NCBI RefSeq assembly: GCF_000308875.1 | Contig: NZ_BAGL01000019.1 | Location: 44,961 to 108,960, forward strand | Origin: Nocardia transvalensis NBRC 15921 | GTDB taxonomy: Bacteria > Actinomycetota > Actinomycetes > Mycobacteriales > Mycobacteriaceae | Direction of reading: 5' to 3' | DNA: 64,000 nt | Shown: piece after piece, positions 34,980 to 46,843 of the stretch | Numbering within the stretch: the first letter of the stretch is position 1 | How the letters are laid out: every line of letters starts with the position of its first letter | Made by a program: the position numbers and the translations under genes | The notes under the pieces: model-generated | Told to the model about the DNA's origin: nothing | Database searches by the model: none | What the model saw: only the letters and a program-made list of their open reading frames with translations

Positions 34980-35657
34980 TCAGCCGAGGGGAAGAGGGGC
35001 GGTGTTGCGGGCGGCGAGCATTTGGGTCATGAGCTGGATTTCGCCCTGTTGGGTTTTGCTCATGCTGGTGGCGAGGGAGCGGACGGCGTCTGTGTCGGCG
35101 TGCGCGTCGGCGTAGTCGATCATCGGGATTCCGCCCTGGTGGTGGCGGAGCATGAGCTGGAGGAACAGGGTGTCGAGGGCGGGGCCCGTCGCCTGGCGCA
35201 GCTGCTCCATGTCCTGCTGGGTCGCCATGCCGGGCATCGAGGAGACCGGGCCGGTCGAACCGTGCTGCATGCCGTGGTCGTGGCCCGCGGTGGATTCGGT
35301 CATCCAGGACATGTAGCCGTCGACGGCGACCGTCGGCTTTCCCCATAGTTGCAGCCAGCCCTGCATGCGGCCGGCCTGGTTGCCCTGGGTCGTGAGGATG
35401 TCGTAGGCCAGCCGTTTCACGTCGGGGTCGGTGCCGCCGGACAGCTCGAGCCCGGCCATCTGCACGGCCTGCCCGTGGTGCACCGACATGTCCTGGCAGA
35501 AACCGACGTCGACGGTATTGGCTGCGGCCTCGGTCTTGTCCTGCAACGGAATCCGGGCGATGAGGCCCAAGGCGAACCCGGCCAGCAGGATGCCCACCGC
35601 CGCCAGCACGACGAGTGCGGGGCGCTGGCGGCGGAGGGGGCTGTCGGTGGCGGGCAT
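34980..35657 (-). CDS. DUF305 membrane-anchored protein
   Basis: Protein of 225 residues with an N-terminal membrane helix (about 14-34) and two DUF305 repeats facing outside. Each carries the family's helical His/Met motif (FCQDMSVHHGQAVQMAGLEL; LFLQLMLRHHQGGIPMIDYA). A His/Met-rich loop (STAGHDHGMQHGS) lies between them, which suggests metal (copper) binding, though this is unproven. Its ATG shares one base with the upstream stop (TGATG), so translation is probably coupled to the DUF3105 gene. Confidence 0.88.
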   Translation of the reverse strand: MPATDSPLRRQRPALVVLAAVGILLAGFALGLIARIPLQDKTEAAANTVDVGFCQDMSVHHGQAVQMAGLELSGGTDPDVKRLAYDILTTQGNQAGRMQGWLQLWGKPTVAVDGYMSWMTESTAGHDHGMQHGSTGPVSSMPGMATQQDMEQLRQATGPALDTLFLQLMLRHHQGGIPMIDYADAHADTDAVRSLATSMSKTQQGEIQLMTQMLAARNTAPLPLG

Positions 35658-36670
35658 CAGCCTTGCCCCGGCGGAAGAGCGCCGCCGGGGAGTGATTGGG
35701 CTGGAGCGCCGGGGAGTGATTGGGCCGGAGCGCCGGGGAGGGATTGGCCTGCGCCGCCGGGCACGGCTGGGCCGAGACCGCCGGGGATCGACTGGCCCGG
35801 CAGGCCACCGGGAACCCCCGGCATTCCGGGCAGACCCGGGATACCGCCGGGCATACCGCCGCCCAGGCCACCCAGGCCGCCGCCCATCTCGCTGACGTCG
35901 GGGGTGAGGCCCTTGCCGTCGATCGGGACCGCGTCGGGGCCCGGGGGAGCGGGGTCGAAGGGCGGGGGGTTCTGGGTGTCGAAGGTCGGGTTCGCGCAGT
36001 CCGCGCCGACCTCGGGGTAGGTGTACTGGTTGAGATGCAGCGCGGTGATGAACTCGTTGACGCGCTTGTCGTCGGCGCTGTCGAGCTTGAGCTGGTGGCC
36101 CCACGCCTGTAGCGCGATCGGCGAATCCAGGCCCGGATAGGGCGACATCAGCATGGCGGGCTTGCCCTCGACCTTGCGCTTCAGCGTGTCGATCGACTCG
36201 GCGTCCACCCGGTCGGGGTTGTAGGCGATCCAGATGGCGCCGTGTTCGAGCGAGTGCACGGCGTTCTCGGTCCGGATCGCCTTCGGGTAGACCACGCCGG
36301 TGCAATTGGCCCAGGAGGCGTCGTGCGGGCCGCCCATCGGCGGGGCCTGCTCGTAGGCCACCCGCTGCGTGGGCCGCACGTGCAGGCCGGCGGGGTAGTC
36401 CTTCTTGACCACGCCCGAGATCTCGGTGGATGGATCCTTCTTCTCGGCGGTCGGCGTGAACTTCTCCGCGTCGGCCTTCTCCTGGTATTTGGGGACCAGG
36501 TAGATCGCGAGGGCTCCGATCAGCGCGACGATGACGGCGACGGCGCCGATGGTCAGCCACGGAATCTGCCGCTTGGCGGGTTGCTTTCCCCCGTGGCCGC
36601 CTGTGCGGGCGGACGAGGACTTCGCGGCCGCTCGAATCGCCTTGGCCGATTTCTCGCTGGTGTTCGGCAT
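35657..36670 (-). CDS. DUF3105 membrane protein with Gly/Pro repeat tail
   Basis: Protein of 337 residues: cytoplasmic basic N-terminus, one membrane helix (about 42-62), then a DUF3105 domain (NCTGVVYPKAIRTENAVHSLEHGAIWIAY; a conserved HSLEHG). The last 75 residues are a low-complexity Gly/Pro/Leu tail ending in near-identical SLPGAPAQ repeats, mirrored in DNA by 18-19-bp repeats around 35695-35750. ATG 36670 is chosen over 36703 because MPNTSEK matches the usual basic N-terminus. It pairs with DUF305, a frequent actinobacterial couple; function unknown. Confidence 0.87.
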   Translation of the reverse strand: MPNTSEKSAKAIRAAAKSSSARTGGHGGKQPAKRQIPWLTIGAVAVIVALIGALAIYLVPKYQEKADAEKFTPTAEKKDPSTEISGVVKKDYPAGLHVRPTQRVAYEQAPPMGGPHDASWANCTGVVYPKAIRTENAVHSLEHGAIWIAYNPDRVDAESIDTLKRKVEGKPAMLMSPYPGLDSPIALQAWGHQLKLDSADDKRVNEFITALHLNQYTYPEVGADCANPTFDTQNPPPFDPAPPGPDAVPIDGKGLTPDVSEMGGGLGGLGGGMPGGIPGLPGMPGVPGGLPGQSIPGGLGPAVPGGAGQSLPGAPAQSLPGAPAQSLPGGALPPGQG

Positions 36671-36771
36671 CGGTGTTGTGCTCTCTTCGATATGTCGGAC
36701 CATCTCCGGTGCGGTACCCGCCAGGTGCCCGCTGGCGCCTCACACCTGCTCGGACCATAGGATAGAGACTC

Positions 36772-38430
36772 GTGACTCCAGCTGACCTTGCAGACCTCCT
36801 TCGCGCATCCGCGGCGAAGGTGCTCGTCGAACGTGGATCGGACCCCGCGATCCTGCCCGACGAGGTCAAGGTGGAGCGACCCCGCAATCCGGAACACGGT
36901 GACTATGCCACGAATGTGGCCATGCAGGTGGCCAAGAAGGCGGGGATGAATCCGCGCGAACTGGCGACGCTGCTGGCAGAGGCGCTGTCGGCCACCGACG
37001 GAATCGATGTCGCCGAGGTCGCGGGTCCCGGATTCCTGAACATCCGGCTCGCGGCGGCCGCGCAGGGCGCGATCGTCGAGCAGATCCTCGCCGCGGGCGA
37101 GCGGTACGGCACCGCCGAGGCCCTGTCCGGCCGGAAGATCAATCTGGAGTTCGTCTCCGCCAACCCGACCGGTCCGGTCCATCTGGGCGGTACCCGCTGG
37201 GCCGCGGTCGGCGACGCGCTGGGTCGCATCCTGGCCGCGCAGGGCGCCGACGTCACCCGCGAGTACTACTTCAACGACAACGGCGCGCAGATCGACCGGT
37301 TCGCCAATTCGCTGGTCGCCGCGGCCACCGGCGCGCCGACGCCCGAGGACGGCTACGCGGGCGACTACATCGGCGAGATCGCCGCGAGCATCGTCGCCGA
37401 TCACCCCGACGCCCTCGGTCTGCCCGAGTCGCAGCGGCACGAGCTGTTCCGCCGCGAGGGCGTCGAGCTGATGTTCGCGCACATCAAGCAGACCCTGCAC
37501 GACTTCGGCACCGATTTCGACGTCTACTTCAACGAGAGTTCGCTGTTCGCGTCCGGAGCGGTCGACCAGGCCGTCGAGGAGCTGAAGGCTTCCGGCAAGC
37601 TCTACGAGAAGGACGGCGCCTGGTGGATCGCCTCCACCGAATACGGCGACGACAAGGACCGCGTCGTCATCAAGAGCGACGGCAACGCCGCCTACATCGC
37701 CGGTGACATCGCCTACTTCCACAACAAGCGGGCGCGCGGCTTCGACCTGTGCATCTACATGCTCGGCGCCGACCACCACGGCTACATCGGCCGGCTGAAG
37801 GCCGCGGCCGCCGCGTTCGGCGACGATCCCGACACCGTCGAGGTGCTCATCGGCCAGATGGTGAATCTGGTGAAAGACGGTGTGGCCGTGCGGATGTCGA
37901 AGCGCGCCGGCACCGTCATCACGCTCGACGACCTGGTCGAGGCGATCGGCGTGGACGCCGCCCGGTACTCGCTGGTGCGGTCGTCGGTGAATTCGAGCAT
38001 CGATATCGACCTGAGCCTGTGGACGACGCAGAGCAGCGAGAACCCGGTCTACTACGTGCAGTACGCGCACGCGCGCACCTGCCGCATCATCGAGAACTCC
38101 GCGGCGCTCGGATTCGATTCGGTCACACCGGATCTCGGCTCGATGACCTCGGACCGGGAGGGTGAGCTGATCCGCACCCTCGGCGAGTACCCGCGCGTCG
38201 TGGCCACGGCCGCCGAGATGCGCGAACCGCACCGGGTCGTGCGCTACCTGGACGAGCTGGCGGGGGTGTACCACCCCTTCCAGTCCGACGACGACATGCG
38301 CGTGCTGCCCAAGGGCGACGAGCCCGTCACGCCGCGCCACGCCGCCCGCCTGGAGTTGGTCAAGGCCACCCGTCAGGTGCTCGCCAACGGCCTGCGGTTG
38401 CTGGGCGTTTCGGCACCGGAGCGCATGTGA
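36772..38430 (+). CDS. argS: Arginyl-tRNA synthetase
   Basis: Class I synthetase of 552 residues charging tRNA-Arg. The N-terminal Add-1 domain has the expected [15 protein letters not shown]. The HIGH-type motif is in [11 protein letters not shown] near residue 131, and the KMSKS-like MSKRAG is near residue 374. The C-terminal anticodon-binding domain ends with [10 protein letters not shown] -10-like TAGGAT (36758-36763) ends eight bases before the GTG, so the transcript may be leaderless. It begins the conserved argS-to-rrn block and is divergent from the DUF3105 gene. Confidence 0.95.
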   Translation: MTPADLADLLRASAAKVLVERGSDPAILPDEVKVERPRNPEHGDYATNVAMQVAKKAGMNPRELATLLAEALSATDGIDVAEVAGPGFLNIRLAAAAQGAIVEQILAAGERYGTAEALSGRKINLEFVSANPTGPVHLGGTRWAAVGDALGRILAAQGADVTREYYFNDNGAQIDRFANSLVAAATGAPTPEDGYAGDYIGEIAASIVADHPDALGLPESQRHELFRREGVELMFAHIKQTLHDFGTDFDVYFNESSLFASGAVDQAVEELKASGKLYEKDGAWWIASTEYGDDKDRVVIKSDGNAAYIAGDIAYFHNKRARGFDLCIYMLGADHHGYIGRLKAAAAAFGDDPDTVEVLIGQMVNLVKDGVAVRMSKRAGTVITLDDLVEAIGVDAARYSLVRSSVNSSIDIDLSLWTTQSSENPVYYVQYAHARTCRIIENSAALGFDSVTPDLGSMTSDREGELIRTLGEYPRVVATAAEMREPHRVVRYLDELAGVYHPFQSDDDMRVLPKGDEPVTPRHAARLELVKATRQVLANGLRLLGVSAPERM

Positions 38431-38485
38431 GCGCCCGGGTGTTCGCCTCCGCACCGACCCGCCGCGCGGCAAGGAAGGAACTATC

Positions 38486-39907
38486 GTGAGCGCGCATCCC
38501 GCCGGTCCCCGGCATGCCGAGATCCCGCACGCCCCGAATCTCCCGGAGCGGCCCGCGAAGCCGTCGGAGCTGATCGAACTGCCCGCGAACGTGTGGCCGC
38601 GCAATGCCTCGCGCGACGCCGACGGCGTGGTGCGGCTGGCGGGCGTGCCGGTCACGGAGCTGGCGGCCGAGTACGGCACGCCGCTGTTCGTGGTGGACGA
38701 GGCCGACTTCCGCTCCCGCTGCCGCGATATGGTGCGCGCCTTCGGTGACAACGCGCGAATCCACTACGCCTCCAAGGCATTCCTGTGCGGTGAGGTCGCG
38801 CGCTGGGTCCGCGACGAGGGGCTGTATCTCGACGTCTGCTCCGGCGGCGAGCTGGCGGTGGCGCTGCACGCCGGTTTCCCGGCCGGGCGAATCGCGTTGC
38901 ACGGCAACAACAAATCCGTCGCCGAGCTGCGGGAGGCGGTGACCGCGGGCGTCGGTCACGTCGTCGTCGACTCGCTGGTCGAGATCGACCGGCTGGAGGA
39001 CGTGGCGGGCCGCGCGGGCGTGGTGCAGGACGTGCTGGTGCGGGTCACCGTCGGCGTGGAAGCCCATACGCACGAATACATCTCGACCGCGCACGAGGAT
39101 CAGAAGTTCGGTTTCTCCATCGCCGGCGGCGATGCCATGGAGGCGCTGACCCGCGTCTTCGAGGCGGACAATCTGCGCCTGGTCGGCCTGCACAGCCATA
39201 TCGGCTCGCAGATCTTCGAGATCGACGGGTTCGAGATCTCCGCCCGGCGCATGCTGCGGCTGCTGCGCGACGCGATCGACAAGTACGGCGTCGAGCGCAC
39301 CGAGCAGATCCACACGCTGGATCTCGGTGGCGGACTGGGTATTTCGTATCTGCCGAGCGATGATCCGCCGCCGCTGGACGACTTCGCCGACAAGGTGCGC
39401 GACCTGGTGGCCACCGAGGCCGCCCAGATCGGTCTGGCCACGCCGGAGATCGCCGTGGAGCCCGGCCGGGCCATCGCCGGTCCCGGCACCGTGACCCTCT
39501 ACGAGGTCGGCACCACCAAGGACGTGACCCTGGACGCCGGCGCCCGCCGCCGCTACGTGAGCGTCGACGGCGGCATGAGCGACAACATCCGCCCCGCGCT
39601 GTATCAGGCCGACTACGACTGCCGGCTGGTCTCGCGGTCCAGCGAGGCCGCCCCGGTGGTCGCCCGCGTCGTCGGAAAGCATTGCGAGAGTGGCGATATC
39701 GTCATTCGCGACACCTGGATCCCCGCGGACGTCGGTCCGGGCGACCTGGTCGCCGTCGCGGCCACCGGCGCGTACTGCTACTCGATGTCCAGTCGCTACA
39801 ACATGCTGACCCGCCCGGCCGTGGTCGCCGTGCGCGACGGGCAGGCGCGGCTGATTCTGCGCCGCGAGACGGTGGGTGATCTGTTGAGTTTGGAGGTGGA
39901 GGCATGA
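38486..39907 (+). CDS. lysA: Diaminopimelate decarboxylase
   Basis: PLP enzyme of 473 residues converting meso-diaminopimelate to lysine. The PLP Lys is in [27 protein letters not shown] and the C-terminal CESGDI...GDLVAV motifs of group IV decarboxylases are present. GTG 38486 has AAGGAAGG ahead. It overlaps hom by ATGA, placing lysine and threonine synthesis in one operon. Confidence 0.95.
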   Translation: MSAHPAGPRHAEIPHAPNLPERPAKPSELIELPANVWPRNASRDADGVVRLAGVPVTELAAEYGTPLFVVDEADFRSRCRDMVRAFGDNARIHYASKAFLCGEVARWVRDEGLYLDVCSGGELAVALHAGFPAGRIALHGNNKSVAELREAVTAGVGHVVVDSLVEIDRLEDVAGRAGVVQDVLVRVTVGVEAHTHEYISTAHEDQKFGFSIAGGDAMEALTRVFEADNLRLVGLHSHIGSQIFEIDGFEISARRMLRLLRDAIDKYGVERTEQIHTLDLGGGLGISYLPSDDPPPLDDFADKVRDLVATEAAQIGLATPEIAVEPGRAIAGPGTVTLYEVGTTKDVTLDAGARRRYVSVDGGMSDNIRPALYQADYDCRLVSRSSEAAPVVARVVGKHCESGDIVIRDTWIPADVGPGDLVAVAATGAYCYSMSSRYNMLTRPAVVAVRDGQARLILRRETVGDLLSLEVEA

Positions 39908-41246
39908 GCGAGGCGCTTGGTAGACCGCATTTCGGGACCGATCATCCGATCGGGGTCGCGGTCCTCGGGATGGGCAATGTCGGTACCGAGGTGGTGCGGA
40001 TCCTCCGCGAGCATGCCGACGACCTGCGGTCGCGGGCGGGCGCCCCGGTGGTGCTGCGCGGTGTCGCGGTGCGCCGGCTGGGCGTCGACCGCGGTATCCC
40101 GGACGAGCTGCTGACCACCGACGCCGAGGCCCTGGTCGCCCGCGACGACGTGGACCTGGTGGTCGAGGTCATGGGCGGTATCGATCCGGCCCGCAAGCTG
40201 ATCCTGGCCGCGCTCAACGGCGGCAAGTCGGTGATCACCGCCAACAAGGCGCTGCTGGCCGACTACACGGGCGAGCTGGCCGGCGCCGCCGAGCGCAGCC
40301 GCGCCGACCTGTACTTCGAGGCCGCGGTCGCGGGCGCGATCCCCGTGGTGCGCCCGCTGATCCAGTCGCTGTCCGGCGACCGGGTCAACCGCGTGGTCGG
40401 AATCGTCAACGGCACAACGAATTTCATCCTCTCGGCGATGGACGAGACCGGCGCCGACTACGACGAGACGCTGCAGGAGGCGACCCGCCTGGGGTACGCC
40501 GAGGCCGATCCGACCGCCGACGTGGAGGGCTACGACGCCGCCGCCAAGGCCGCCATCCTCGCCTCGCTGGCCTTCCACACCCGCGTCACCGCCGCCGACG
40601 TCTACCGCGAGGGCATCGCCCGCATCACCGGCGAGGACCTGGAGACCGCCGCGGCCGTCGGCTGCACGGTGAAGCTGCTGGCGATCTGCGAGCGCGTCCC
40701 CGGCGAACTGCCGCCCGAGGAGGGCGGCAAGGACCGCATCTCGGTGCGCGTCTACCCGGCCCTGATCCCGCGCAAGCATCCGCTGTCCTCGGTCACGGGC
40801 GCGTTCAACGCCGTGGTGGTCGAGGCCGAGAACGCCGGTCGCCTGATGTTCTACGGCCAGGGCGCCGGCGGCGCCCCGACCGCGTCCGCGGTGATGGGCG
40901 ACCTGGTGATGGCGGCGCGCAACAAGTTCTTCGGCGGTCGCGCGCCGGGCGAATCGGTTTATGCTGAGCTGCCGATCGCGCCGATCGGTGACACACCCAC
41001 CCGCTATCACGTGAACCTGAAGGTCGCCGATCGCACCGGGGTTCTGCAAGCGGTGGCCGGCGAATTCGCCGAGCACGGCGTCAGCATCTCGACGGTCCGC
41101 CAGGAGGGGCACGACGAAGGGGCCCGGCTCGTTGTGGTGACCCACCACGCGCCGGAGTCCGCGCTGGCCGATACGGTGGCAGCGCTCGCCGAAAGAGAGT
41201 CCGTCACGTCCGTGACCAGTGTCCTGAGATTGGAAGGCACCGAGGA

Positions 41247-41250
<4 letters not shown>
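39904..41250 (+). CDS. hom: Homoserine dehydrogenase
   Basis: Homoserine dehydrogenase of 448 residues reducing aspartate semialdehyde to homoserine. NAD(P) motif GMGNVG is near residue 21, the family signature [13 protein letters not shown] and catalytic [10 protein letters not shown] follow. The C-terminal 90 residues form an ACT domain ([20 protein letters not shown]), the likely site of threonine feedback inhibition. Both ends overlap neighbours by 4 bases (lysA and thrC). Confidence 0.95.
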
Positions 41251-43323
<2,073 letters not shown>

Positions 43324-43645
43324 CGGCGCGCCTGCCTTGCTGAGGTGAACAGTGAGAGCTATCCTGAGCGAGTCCGTACATCGTGCGCGTCAGACGCCGG
43401 TGCTTCATCAGGGCAATCGCTCCAGCAGGCTCCTTGCTCAGGCTCGGGACCCGAGTCTCGGACGTTGGGGATAGCAACTGGAATGATCACTCCCACCTTT
43501 GTGAACCGGTGGCTGTGACCAGGTGGTTGATGGCCGCCGGTCCGGCGGGGCAGGCGATACGGCATCCGAGTTCGGCGCAATGACCGGACTTCGGGACGAA
43601 ACCCTCGAATAAGCACACGGCACTCGAGGGAAGGAAAGGATCTCC
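43324..43645 (+). promoter_or_regulatory. rho promoter and long leader
   Basis: A promoter-like pair TTGCTG (43337-43342) and TATCCT (43360-43365) is separated by 17 bases. Transcription from there would give a leader of about 275 nt with no evident gene. Just before the ribosome site, CCCTCGA (43602-43608) and TCGAGGG (43624-43630) can pair. Rho genes are commonly autoregulated through their leaders, so this region may sense Rho activity (inference). Confidence 0.6.
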
Positions 43646-45727
43646 GTGACAGATACGGACCTGCTCGCGACACCCGGGGTGGAAACCGATGTGCGCACCT
43701 CGGACCGCGAAAGTGACTCCGGACAGATTTCGAAGATGAGCGAACAAACTGACGTCGCACGATCGGGGCTGACTGGAATGTTGTTGCCGCAGTTGCGTGC
43801 GCTTGCCGGAGAGCTCGGTATCCGAGGCACATCCGGGATGCGTAAGGGCGATTTGATCGCCGCTATCAAGGAAAATCAGTCTTCCGCGCCGGCGAAGTCC
43901 GCTCGCGGCCGCGGCGAGACGAAGACCGCCGACGCCGCGGGCGAGGCGAAGACCGACGCGCCGTCGACCGGCGGAGCGTCCGGCGCGACGAAGGCCGAGT
44001 CGGCCGCCAAGGCCGATTCCGGCAAGAAGAGCGATTCCGCCCCCAAGTCCGAGCCCAAGGCCACCGCGCCGCGGGCCGAGCAGCAGACGCTCGATGGCGT
44101 CGGCGCCGACAAGCCCGCCGAGGCGCAGAACCCGGCGGAGCAGGGCGAGGACGGCGGCCGCGAGGGCGGCCAGCGTGGCCGGGGCCGGCAGCGCCGGGGC
44201 CGCGAGCAGCGCGCCGGCGGGGCCAACGCCGAGGGAGAAGCCAAGGCGGAGAACAAGTCCGAGGCCAAGGGCTCCGACAGCAAGGGCTCCGAGAACAAGA
44301 GCGAGAACAAGTCCGACGCGAAGAGCGAGGGCGGCGAGGCGAAGCCGGAGCAGGAGGGCGGCGATCGCCGTCGCGACCGCAACCAGCAGTCGGGCGGGCA
44401 GAACCAGAACGGCAACCGCGGCGATCGCGGCAACGACCGCAACAACCGCAACAACGACGACGACGACGAGTCGGGCCGCGGCCGGCGGGGCCGCCGGTTC
44501 CGCGAGCGGCGGCGCGGGCGTGACCGCGAGGGCAGCGGCGGTGGCGGCGGCGAGAGCCGTGACGTCGAGATCCGCGAGGACGACGTCCTGCAGCCGGTCG
44601 CCGGCATTCTCGACGTGCTCGACAACTACGCGTTCGTGCGCACCTCCGGCTACCTGGCCGGCCCGAACGACGTGTACGTGTCGATGAACCTGGTCCGCAA
44701 GAACGGCCTGCGCCGCGGTGACGCCATCACCGGCGCGGTGCGCGCGCCTCGCGAGGGCGATTCGAGCAACCAGCGGCAGAAGTTCGATCCGCTGGTGCGG
44801 CTCGACACCGTCAACGGCTCGGATATCGACAGCGCCAAGCGCCGCCCGGATTTCAGCAAGCTCACCCCGCTGTACCCCAATCAGCGGCTGCGGCTGGAAA
44901 CCCAGCCCAACAAGCTGACCACGCGCGTGATCGACCTGATCATGCCGATCGGCAAGGGCCAGCGCGCGTTGATCGTGTCCCCGCCGAAGGCCGGTAAGAC
45001 CACGATCATGCAGGACATCGCGAATGCGATCGCGGTCAACAACCCCGAGGTCTACCTCATGGTGGTGCTGGTCGACGAGCGCCCGGAAGAGGTCACCGAT
45101 ATGCAGCGCACCGTGCGCGGCGAGGTGATCGCCTCCACCTTCGACCGTCCGCCGGGGGACCACACCTCGGTCGCCGAACTCGCCATCGAGCGCGCCAAGC
45201 GCCTGGTGGAGATGGGGCAGGACGTGGTCGTACTGCTCGACTCGATCACGCGTCTGGGCCGTGCGTACAACAACTCCTCGCCGGCGTCGGGCCGCATCCT
45301 CTCCGGTGGTATCGACTCGACCGCGCTCTACCCGCCCAAGCGGTTTCTGGGCGCGGCGCGCAATATCGAGAACGGCGGCTCGCTGACGATCATCGCCACC
45401 GCCATGGTGGAGACCGGTTCGACCGGTGACACGGTGATCTTCGAGGAGTTCAAGGGCACCGGCAACGCCGAGCTGAAGCTGGATCGCAAGATCGCCGAGC
45501 GGCGCGTCTTCCCGGCGGTGGACGTCAACCCGTCCGGTACCCGTCGCGACGACCTGCTGATGAACCCGGACGAGGCCGCGGTCATCCACAAGCTGCGCCG
45601 GGTGCTGTCCGGTCTGGACTCGCACCAGGCGATCGATCTGCTGATCGATCGGCTGAAGAAGACCAAGAACAACCTCGAGTTCCTGATGACGGTCTCCAAG
45701 ACCGCCCCGGGTCAGTTGGAGGACTGA
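43646..45727 (+). CDS. rho: Transcription termination factor Rho
   Basis: RNA-dependent helicase of 693 residues. After a short Rho_N domain (LPQLRALAGELGIRGTSGMRKGDLIAAIK) comes a roughly 230-residue disordered insertion rich in Ala/Lys/Glu then Arg/Gly/Asn/Asp, typical of actinobacterial Rho. The RNA-binding OB fold (DVLQPVAGILDVLDNYAFVR) and the ATPase core with PPKAGKT near residue 448 follow. GTG 43646 has GGAAAGGAT ahead. Two hairpins follow the gene. Confidence 0.95.
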   Translation: MTDTDLLATPGVETDVRTSDRESDSGQISKMSEQTDVARSGLTGMLLPQLRALAGELGIRGTSGMRKGDLIAAIKENQSSAPAKSARGRGETKTADAAGEAKTDAPSTGGASGATKAESAAKADSGKKSDSAPKSEPKATAPRAEQQTLDGVGADKPAEAQNPAEQGEDGGREGGQRGRGRQRRGREQRAGGANAEGEAKAENKSEAKGSDSKGSENKSENKSDAKSEGGEAKPEQEGGDRRRDRNQQSGGQNQNGNRGDRGNDRNNRNNDDDDESGRGRRGRRFRERRRGRDREGSGGGGGESRDVEIREDDVLQPVAGILDVLDNYAFVRTSGYLAGPNDVYVSMNLVRKNGLRRGDAITGAVRAPREGDSSNQRQKFDPLVRLDTVNGSDIDSAKRRPDFSKLTPLYPNQRLRLETQPNKLTTRVIDLIMPIGKGQRALIVSPPKAGKTTIMQDIANAIAVNNPEVYLMVVLVDERPEEVTDMQRTVRGEVIASTFDRPPGDHTSVAELAIERAKRLVEMGQDVVVLLDSITRLGRAYNNSSPASGRILSGGIDSTALYPPKRFLGAARNIENGGSLTIIATAMVETGSTGDTVIFEEFKGTGNAELKLDRKIAERRVFPAVDVNPSGTRRDDLLMNPDEAAVIHKLRRVLSGLDSHQAIDLLIDRLKKTKNNLEFLMTVSKTAPGQLED

Positions 45728-46197
45728 CCCTCGATCCCCGTATTTCCCGGCGCGCTTTCGGCCGGGATCTCGACGGGGGATTCCGGCCGAAAGCGTGCCG
45801 GAAGAATGGATGGGCTGACGGCGGCCTCGCTTCGGCGAGGCCGCCGTGGCGTTTTCGGGCCGAAGAAGTATCGCCCGATCAACCCCGCCCCGATGATCAG
45901 CACCACGATGATGAATCCGGTCGCCGTCGTGATGCCCCCTGTCGATACGACCGTGGCGGTGAATTCGAGTTGCGGCTGCCCGGCCGGGGACGAGGCCATC
46001 GGCGTGGCCTCGTCCCCGGGCGCCAGCAGCCAGCCGATTCCGGCTGTCAGCGCCAGCACGGCCAGGACCGCGCCGGCGGCGATATGAGCCGCGCGCGTAC
46101 CCCCCGGCAGCGCGCGGCGTGTCCGGTATCTCACATTCGATGCCCCGGATGAGGGGGACCTCGACCCCGTCGCCCCCCGAGCGGCGTGGAGTTTCAC
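45712..46197 (-). CDS. Small two-helix membrane protein opposite rho terminator
   Basis: Predicted protein of about 161 residues with membrane helices near 38-60 (AHIAAGAVLAVLALTAGIGWLL) and 91-111 (ATGFIIVVLIIGAGLIGRYFFG). GTG 46197 has AAAGGA ahead. The C-terminal 40 residues are encoded by the rho terminator hairpin and the palindromic repeat, and the 3' end overlaps rho by 16 bases. The tail is therefore structural DNA read as protein, and the gene itself is only moderately supported. No family recognised. Confidence 0.5.
   Translation of the reverse strand: MKLHAARGATGSRSPSSGASNVRYRTRRALPGGTRAAHIAAGAVLAVLALTAGIGWLLAPGDEATPMASSPAGQPQLEFTATVVSTGGITTATGFIIVVLIIGAGLIGRYFFGPKTPRRPRRSEAAVSPSILPARFRPESPVEIPAESAPGNTGIEGQSSN
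45744..45803. repeat. Palindromic repeat, copy 2, after rho
   Basis: The left arm (45744-45767) contains GGCGCGCTTTCGGCCGG, the spacer is 45768-45780, and the right arm (45781-45803) contains CCGGCCGAAAGCGTGCC. Size and layout match the reverse complement of copy 1 in icmF. It lies 16 bases after the rho stop and inside the 3' end of the opposite-strand gene. Confidence 0.85.
45818..45855 (+). terminator. rho intrinsic terminator
   Basis: Perfect 13-bp stem (45818-45830 with 45835-45847) closed by a TTCG tetraloop and followed by GGCGTTTT, with a T-run at 45852-45855. Best-formed intrinsic terminator in the window, ending the rho transcript. Confidence 0.85.
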
Positions 46198-46522
46198 TGC
46201 TGTCCTTTCACGCGATCGCACGGTTCTCACCTGGCGATACTCTATGAACAACGGTGTTCACATTCTTGAGTAGTGAGCTACTCGTCTTCAGCGTCGCCCG
46301 GATGCTGCCGATACGCGTGCCCGAAGTTTCAGGGGGAGAGGACCTGGGGGCAGGGCGGGAACAAAGCCGCCCCGGGGTGTGTTTTGAGTGCGTGTCAGCG
46401 GTTCTGGCATACTGGACCGCTGGTGCGTCTGCTGGTAGAAGGCAGACCATCCCGCCTAGTCGGTTCCGGTTCACGTCCTCGATCTGCGAGGGCGACCCGG
46501 CGACCACATCGAAAGGACACCC
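46198..46522 (+). promoter_or_regulatory. rpmE promoter and leader
   Basis: TTGAGT (46384-46389) and CATACT (46408-46413), 18 bases apart, form a likely promoter giving a leader of about 100 nt. In it GTCTGC (46427-46432) can pair with GCAGAC (46442-46447), a possible L31 autoregulatory or zinc-responsive structure (inference). The left half holds nothing recognisable beyond the start region of the minus-strand gene. Confidence 0.5.
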
Positions 46523-46750
46523 ATGAGGGCAGGAATCCACCCGAACTACGTCGACACCACGGTCGTCTGTGGTTGCGGCAATACTTTCCAGACTCGCAGC
46601 ACCAAGGAGTCGGGCCACATCAACGTCGAGGTCTGCTCGCAGTGCCACCCGTTCTACACGGGCAAGCAGAAGATCCTGGACACCGGCGGCCGCGTCGCCC
46701 GCTTCGAGGCCCGCTACGGCAAGCGCGCCAAGAAGGCCGACGCCAGCTAG
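46523..46750 (+). CDS. rpmE: 50S ribosomal protein L31, zinc-binding form
   Basis: Large-subunit protein of 75 residues. Cys16, Cys18, Cys38 and Cys41 form the zinc site of the C+ type. [10 protein letters not shown] is the normal start and GAAAGGACACCC precedes the ATG. Zinc-replete form; a Cys-free paralogue under zinc control is likely elsewhere in the genome (from family knowledge). Confidence 0.95.
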   Translation: MRAGIHPNYVDTTVVCGCGNTFQTRSTKESGHINVEVCSQCHPFYTGKQKILDTGGRVARFEARYGKRAKKADAS

Positions 46751-46843
46751 CTGCCCCGCCGACGCCCGTCCTGCCCCGCAGGCCGGGCGTTGGTGTGTTT
46801 CGGGACCCCCTCGCTTCTCACCTCTGTTCAAGGAGCCTCCGCG

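Noticed and set aside
43487..45625. 712-codon minus-strand frame opposite rho
   Set aside because: Mirror of the repetitive Rho insertion and ATPase core; no independent support.
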